A stretch of DNA of 64,000 nucleotides from Bidens hawaiensis (taxonomy: Eukaryota; Streptophyta; Magnoliopsida; Asterales; Asteraceae). The stretch covers positions 248,001 through 312,000 of the forward strand of contig JAIQDT010002999.1 in the NCBI GenBank assembly GCA_021521415.1. The letters are read 5' to 3'. The position numbers were made by a program, and so were the translations under genes. The notes below the pieces were generated by a model. That model was not told the DNA's origin, searched no databases, and worked only from the letters and a program-made list of their open reading frames with translations. Position 1 is the first letter of the stretch, and every line of letters begins with the position of its first letter. This document shows, one piece after another, positions 57,846 through 64,000 of this stretch.

Positions 57846-60540
57846 ATGGATCAAGTAACTAATAGTAATGGATCTTCCAATGCTACTCTTCATCAAGAAA
57901 TGGATTCAATAATGGGTACAACTACTTGCATACCCCGTCTACTGTCTTATGAGGGGTTTAGCGAGTGGAAATTCAGATTCGAAATGTATGTTAAAATGAA
58001 AGATGCTAAAATTTGGAGAAGCATAGTTAGGGGTCCTCAATTCATCACTTACCAACGTGAGAACTCTACGGAAATTGCAGTGAGAACTTGTTGCAATGTA
58101 TGATGATGATCTTGCTAAAATAGAAGAGGATGAAAAGGCACTCTCAACTTTGACTATGGCACTCTCACCTGAGATTGCCATAGGTTTCAGAGAACTGCAA
58201 TCTGCTAAGGAACTGTGGGAGGCATTGATTGAGGTGTATGAAGGGAATGAAGACATGAAGAGAAGTCGTCAAGATCTGCTACGAAAAAAATTTAATATGT
58301 TTAATCATGTTCTGGGAGAGTCGTTGGAAACTCAGCTTCATTGTTTCAAAGCTCTTGTAACTGAGATGAGATCTGCAAGCATCAATCTAACAGCTGCTAA
58401 AACAAATAATAAGTTGGTGAACTCATTGCCTCAAAGTGGGGATATGAATGTTGCATTTATTAAGAAGATGAAAGACCTCAACAAACTAACACTTTCTGAG
58501 GTTATGGCTATCATCAAGGTATATGACATGGATGACAAACAATGTGCTATAAACCATGCAAACTCCTACAACGCAGCTGGTTACAGTGTTGCTTCCAATA
58601 ATGCACTCATCTTACAAGACAACTTCTCAATGTTCAAGACTACTCAGGGACAACAACAAGTTCAACCTCAAGCCAACTTCTCAATGTTTAAATCCACTCA
58701 GGGTCAATTCTCTCCAGTTTCACCTCAACCAGCTCCAGTGTTCTTCGCTAAACCTTCTCAATCTCCTGCTGCTAATGCTAAACCTCAATCATTTGGTGTT
58801 TCTCCTAGTCAAAATTCCAATCAGACTCCCTCTATTTCAAAAGAAACTCAAGAGAACATTGCTTTAATGACAGGATTCATGAACTGTTACAATGCATTCC
58901 TTGCGGGAGATTTGGTTCAACCTGTAGTGGCTGCAGAGCTTGATGAAATTCATCCAGATGATGTAGAAGAAATGGATATCTCTTGGAAAATCGCCTTGGC
59001 AGTGTTTAGGGCTAAGAAATTTACTAAAAGAACGGGAAGGAATAATTGGAATGTGCAAAATAATCAGAAGGTGGGTTTTAACAAGTACACTCTGAGGTGT
59101 TACAATTGTCACGAGCTGGGTCACTTTGCTCGTGAATGTACCAATCCAGCAAAGGAAGGAAACACGGAAAGCGTGTTGGTTCCAGTGGGTAATGCTAGAG
59201 GTAAAGTTGGGGGTAATTCGGGGAATGGTGAAAGGGGTTTGGTTGCTCAACAGTTTTCTTGGGCTGATCAGATGGCTGCTCTTAACATTAGTAATCAGAC
59301 TGCTAATTATGCTCATGTTGAAGACACTGAAGAAGAAAATGTTGCTAAGGAGCAAGTTAAGGAACTTCAATTCGCATTCATGGCATTCACTTCTCCCAGC
59401 TCGTCTGAGGTAAGTTCTCCAATATGCTCTCAAGCCTGTATTGATAAAGTAGATCTTTATAAATCTCACAAAAGTAACTTGCTTAGAGAAATGGAAACGA
59501 TAAAATCTGAAAACCATAAACTTAAGAAAAATGAAAAAGGTTATCTAGATAAAATTGAGGCACAATAAAAGGATTTTTCCAAGCTAAAATTTGATTTTAG
59601 TTTAAAATGTTGTCATCATCTAGATGCTAAACAGAAAATGGTTGAATTAACTGTTGAACTAGAAGCCTCTAAGTTAGAAGTATCAAATCTAACTGAAAAA
59701 TTTAAGAGGGCTGAACTTGATTTTAGAAAGTTTGATGGTTCCAGTAAGGTAGTTAATTCCATGATTGAAAATCAATTATGGTGGAAAGAAAATGAAGGTG
59801 AGGGTATAGGATAGAGTCAATTACCCCCACCATACAATGACAACTATACCGGTCTTCCTCTTACCAAAGAGCAGGAAGAAAAGGTAAAGGACATGAAGTA
59901 TGGTAAACCTGTTAAGATTGAAAAGGTTGACTCGGTAAAGGCCACTGCGTCTACTTCAGAAGTGAACGATTCTAATGTGTTTGCCTCATGTGTATATAGA
60001 GTAATCATTGAGGATTGGACTGATGAGGATAATGAGTCTTATGTTTCAATTAATAAAGACATTACTTTTGACATTTCTTTAAAATTACCTGTTTTGAATT
60101 CTGTTATTCCGACTGTTTGTGTGGGCTCTGTTTTTAAGAGCAAAGATACTTGTGTGGTTGATTTTGTTAAAACTTTGAACTCTGATAATATGGTTTTTAA
60201 TAAGTTTAAGAGATCGAAAAATTCTAATAAATGCTCATCGCCTAAGTTTGTTAAAGAGGGATGCTCTAATTACAAACAAGGTAGTAAGTCAGACCATGTG
60301 TCTAGTAGTAAACATCAGGTAAAACAAACTGGTCCACACAACCGGTCTAGACAAGGAGTTGCCCAAAATGATTTCTATGTAAAACGTCAAACTTGTTTTA
60401 ACTGTGGCACTCCCGGTCATATTGCTAGAAATTGTCCACATCGTCCATATGTTCCTTATTATGGATTCTATCAGATGAATATGCCTCGTAATACCTATAG
60501 GCGTGATTTCAGGCATAACCAGGCTAATCCCCGACGATGA
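57846..60540 (+). pseudogene. Copia gag with two zinc knuckles (broken)
   Basis: The ATG at 57846 opens a frame that shifts near 58095 and continues from 58096 to a stop at 59566-59568, then in the same frame with stops at 59566 and 59812 to 60540. The N-terminal part is a UBN2-type copia gag (LSYEGFSEWKFRFEMYVKMK, LQSAKELWEALIEVYEGNED). A Gln/Pro/Ser-rich linker follows, then a first knuckle CYNCHELGHFAREC near 59100. Next come a Glu/Lys coiled-coil stretch (59560-59760) and a second knuckle CFNCGTPGHIARNC near 60390. Such a long gag is usual for SIRE-type elements. Confidence 0.85.
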
Positions 60541-62549
60541 TTGGAACAGAAATAAATCTGGTAGGTTTAGTCCTCATTAGACCAATCCTAACATGTTTCG
60601 TAGAGGTGGTAGAAGCAATGCTTCGGTTTTAAAATGGAACACGGGTTCAAACTGAAACAAGTGGAAAAGACAAAATCGTTTGTTTCTCCCACTAAAATAC
60701 CAGAGACCAAGTCATCCATTCAAATAATGCCAATCTTACAATGGTAGACATGAATGGTTGCCTAAATCTCCGGTGAAAGAAGCATCGAATTCAATATTAG
60801 ATGATCGAAAAGATATGTCATGGCAACTTGTGACAATTATAGATGAGTCAGGGTCACCCAGTATAACTATGGATTGGGTACCAAAGTCTAACTAATCTCG
60901 CACATTATGCAGGGACAACTATGGAGGAGTATCATCAGACCTTGGTATATTGATAGTGGCTGTTCCAGGCACATGACATGAGACATTTCCCAGCTACACG
61001 ATATTCAAATATTTAACGGTGGGTATGTGTCCTTTGCGGGAGGAGAAAAAGGGAAGATTACTCAGAAGAGTACAATAAGTAACATTGTTCTAAAATATGA
61101 AAATGTTAATTTTGTTCTTGAGTTGAAGCACAATCTGTTAAGTGTGTCACAGATCTGTGATAAAGGTTTTTCAACTCATTTCACTAATAAAGAGTGTTTG
61201 ATTCTAAAACCTGATATCATCATACTAGAAGATTGGATTCTTGTTCGATCACAAAGAACAGATAATGCTTACGTGATCGACATGAACAAAAATGTTCCTG
61301 ACGAAATAACCTGTTTGTTTTCAAAAGTGTCCGAACATAATGCCATGCTTTGGCATCGTCGTCTTGGTAATGCAAATGTGAAAAACTTGAACCGTCTTGC
61401 TAAAAATGATTTGGTGTTTGTTTTACCCGTCAAAGATTTTGTTATTATTGAAAAGTGTGTGGCTTGTGCCTTGGGTAAACACAGTCGAAAAACTCATAAG
61501 CTAAAATTGATAAATACCATTTCATCAGTTTTCAATTACTGCTTATGGACCTTTTCGGTCCGGTTCATGTTTTGAGTCTTTCTCGCAGCTCTTATTGTCT
61601 CGTTATTACTGATGACTACTCATGTTTTACTTGGGTGTTTTTCTGGTCAAATAAGAGTGAAACTGCAGAATTGATCAAGAGGTTTGTGGTGCTTATGGAG
61701 AATCAGCTTAATTTGAAGTTGAAGGGCATTCGTTGCATCAATGACGCGGAATTCAAGAATGCTTCATTGAATCATTTTTGTTCATAAAAGGGGGTGCTTC
61801 GACAATACAGTTCAGCTCGGACACCGCAACAGAATCATGTGGCTGAAAGAAGAAACAAGATTCTTATTGAAGCAGCAAGGACCAAGCTGTGTGACTCAAA
61901 ACTGCCTTTATTCTTCAGGGTAGAAGCTGTTAATACGGCCTGCTATGTTCAGAATTGGGTGATAATCAACAAATCTCAAATGAAAACTCGATATGAGATT
62001 GTCAATGGTCATAAGCCTACAGTTGCACATTTCAGAGCGTTTGGCTGCCCATGTACTCTACTGAAACTTGAGTCAACTTCGAAATTTGGGGCCAAAGCTG
62101 ATGACTGTTATTTCGTTGGTTATGCTGGTCATACTGCCTATAGGGTCTACAATAAGTCAACCAAGCAGATTCTAGAATCATATGATGTACGTTGGTTGGA
62201 AAAAAACGAGACCGATGCCCGTGTTGGTCCCGACTGGCTGTTCGATTACCATGAACTCTTCAAACCGTTCAATGTGCTTCCGGTTATCGACACACAAATT
62301 TCAGGTGATGCCACTGTAGATGTTGAGAAAGAAGATTTACCTGCTGTCTCTCATATGTCTCCAGTTCTAGATGATGATCTCATAGGATCTCTCGATATCA
62401 CTCCTCCCGTGTCTATAAATCAATCAGAAGAAGTTACTAAAACCGTGTCCTCACCAATCTCATCAGAAAAAGTTCCAATAATTGAGGGGGAGAGTCCTAT
62501 TCGTCAAATTTTCGGGAGTACCTTGTTTCCCGATATCATTCCAAATTAA
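60541..62549 (+). pseudogene. Copia protease and integrase (broken)
   Basis: WYIDSGCSRHM at about 60942 is the protease active site, with a stop soon after. From 61027 the frame holds the protease remainder and the pre-integrase zinc region (AMLWHRRLGNANVKNL, CVACALGKHSRKTHK). A frame change near 61540 leads to the integrase core LFGPVHVLSLSRSSYC and VITDDYSCFTWVFF. The second catalytic Asp is lost: IRCINDAEFKN stands where IRSDNGTEF is expected. After a stop at 61785 the frame continues with TPQQNHVAERRNK and the C-terminal FGCPCTLLKLESTSKFGAKA stretch to 62549. Confidence 0.85.
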
Positions 62550-64000
62550 TACGTTTCCAGCACCTCGTACTCACATAGTACAGAGGCTTCATGATGGAAG
62601 AATCCCCTCACTGAGATTGATGAGAACCTATAAAACTTGACTTCTACTGGTGTTGTTCCCGAACAATCGATTCCATCAAGAATCCAATGAAATCATCCAA
62701 TTGAGAATGTCATAGGTCCTCTTGAGGCAGGCGTGTCCACCAGAAGTCAGACAGGATACATAAACAGCTGCATGTTTTCTTGTTTTATCTCTCAGATTGA
62801 ACCTAAATCGGTAGAAATGGCTCTTCAGGAACCGAGCTGGGTGGATGCTATGCATGAAGAATTAAATCAGTTTGATAAACTGAAGGTATGGAGATTGGTT
62901 GAATTGCCGGCGGGAAAGAAAGAACTGGATACGAGATGGGTTTTCCGAAATAAGCAAGATGACACATGGGTTATTGTTAGAAACAAGGCACGACTAGTTG
63001 TTCGTGGTTTTCATCAGGTCGAAGGGTTAGACTACACTGAATTCTACGCTCTCGTAACTAGACTCGAAGCCATTAGGATTTTTCTGGCTTATGCATCGTT
63101 CATGGGCTTACAGTCTATCAAATGGATGTTAAAACAACGTTTTTGTATGTCGAAGTTAAGGATGAAATCTACGTGGACCAGCCACCGGGTTTTGTGGACT
63201 CAAAGAATCCTACTCATGTCTACAAGGTAGACAAAGCACTGTATGGTCTTCATCAAGCCCCTTGGGCGTGGTATGCAACATTGATGGCCCATATTCTGGG
63301 TCATGGTTATAAAAGAGGGACCATTGATCAAACTTTGTTCCTTAAAACCGTCGGGAAAGATTTGATTCTGGTTCAGATTTATGTAGATGACATTATTTTT
63401 GGGTCTACCAGTGTTGAGTGGTGTTCTGAAATTGAAGAAGTAATGAAGAAGAGGTTTGAGATGAGCTCGTTGGGAGAAATGACAACGGTTCTGGGGTTGC
63501 AGATTCGTCAGAGTTCAATGGGAATTTTGCTGCATCAAGAAAAGTATGTTGAAGATATGCTTGCCAAGTTTGAATTTCAAGATTCCAAAAGTGCTACCAC
63601 TCCTATGGCGGAAAGGCCTCTCTTATCCTCTGATCCTGAAGGGAATCCAGTAGATCAAAAATACTATTGATCGATGATCGGATCCCTAATGTATCTCACC
63701 GCCAGTCGCCCTGACATCATGCTCGTTGTCTGTCAATGTGCTCGTTTCCAAGCTAACACTAAACTCTCTCATTTAATTGTTGTTAAATGTATTTTTAGAT
63801 ATCTGAAGGGAAAACCAAAGTTAGGTCTTTGGTATCCCAAAAACTCATATTTTGATTTATATGCTTTTGCTGATGGCAATTATGGTGGATATGACATTAA
63901 CATGAAATCCACATATGTTGGTTGTCAGTTCTTGAGCGATCGTCTCATCTCTTAGCAATGCAAGAAACAACAAACGATGTCCACATCGACTGCCGAGGCT
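62550..64000 (+). pseudogene. Copia reverse transcriptase and RNase H (broken, 3' partial)
   Basis: The RT starts near 62810 (ALQEPSWVDAMHEELNQFD, LDTRWVFRNKQDD). A frame change near 63122 leads to MDVKTTFLYVEVKDEIYVDQ, ALYGLHQAPWAWYATL and the catalytic YVDDIIFGST at about 63380. A stop at 63668-63670 is followed in frame by GSLMYLTASRPDIMLVV and the RNase H part (YAFADGNYGGYD, STYVGCQFLSDRLIS), then another stop near 63953 before QCKKQQTMSTSTAEA at the edge. Not functional. Confidence 0.87.

Larger units (their letters stand above)
56953..64000 (+). mobile_element. Ty1/copia retrotransposon (SIRE-like), 3' end outside the window
   Basis: A 5' LTR, initiator-Met primer site, and gag, protease, integrase, RT and RNase H in copia order (integrase before RT). 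Many stops and frame changes show it is old. The large gag with two widely spaced zinc knuckles, and protein motifs such as WYIDSGCSRHM and YLKGKPKLGLWYPKNS, point to the SIRE branch. It is inserted in the MuDR-type fragment. The 3' LTR is beyond the right edge. Confidence 0.9.

Overview
The window is nuclear DNA of a flowering plant. Two host genes with plant-type GT-AG introns (an EamA/SLC35F-type transporter and an organelle-type cysteinyl-tRNA synthetase) sit in about 56 kb of nested transposable elements. The element types and AT-rich intergenic DNA fit a large eudicot genome. An Asteraceae source is my guess from the look of the retroelements; nothing here proves it.

Layout. 1-3509: 3' end of a Ty3/gypsy chromovirus (Tekay/Del type), copy 1, with its 3' LTR. 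3510-4802 and 16231-17834: two halves of an old, broken minus-strand Ty3/gypsy element, split by a second full-length Tekay copy at 4803-16230. That copy has two 2747-bp LTRs that match wherever I compared them, a 5-bp target duplication (AACAC), an extra ORF before gag, and one frame break in integrase. 17835-23624: LTR sequence of the old minus-strand element, invaded by a 1.95-kb Helitron, a CACTA-like terminus and a foldback MITE with three CACGTG palindromes.

23913-39808: a long Tat-lineage (Retand-like) Ty3/gypsy element. Its gag-pol is decayed. A 2042-bp solo LTR (target duplication ATAAT) interrupts its integrase and carries a tRNA-like segment. Its 3' third holds two tandem, diverged, spliced genes on the opposite strand, each with a TATA box. 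Its 3' LTR is truncated, and a 288-bp host segment flanks the element on both sides.

40312-42887 and 43874-49085: the two host genes, both on the plus strand, with a decayed tRNA-Ala-like sequence between them on the minus strand. A SINE with a 16-bp target duplication lies in intron 4 of the synthetase gene. 49086-56952: intergenic DNA with a Helitron terminus, a CACTA-like terminus, a probable solo LTR of the old minus-strand family, microsatellites, a GRF zinc-finger ORF fragment and a MuDR transposase fragment. 56953-64000: an old Ty1/copia element (SIRE-like) with its 5' LTR, primer site and a heavily broken gag-pol, running off the right edge.

The transporter and synthetase look intact and are independent single-gene units. 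Almost everything else is explained by successive insertions, whose relative order can be read from the nesting.
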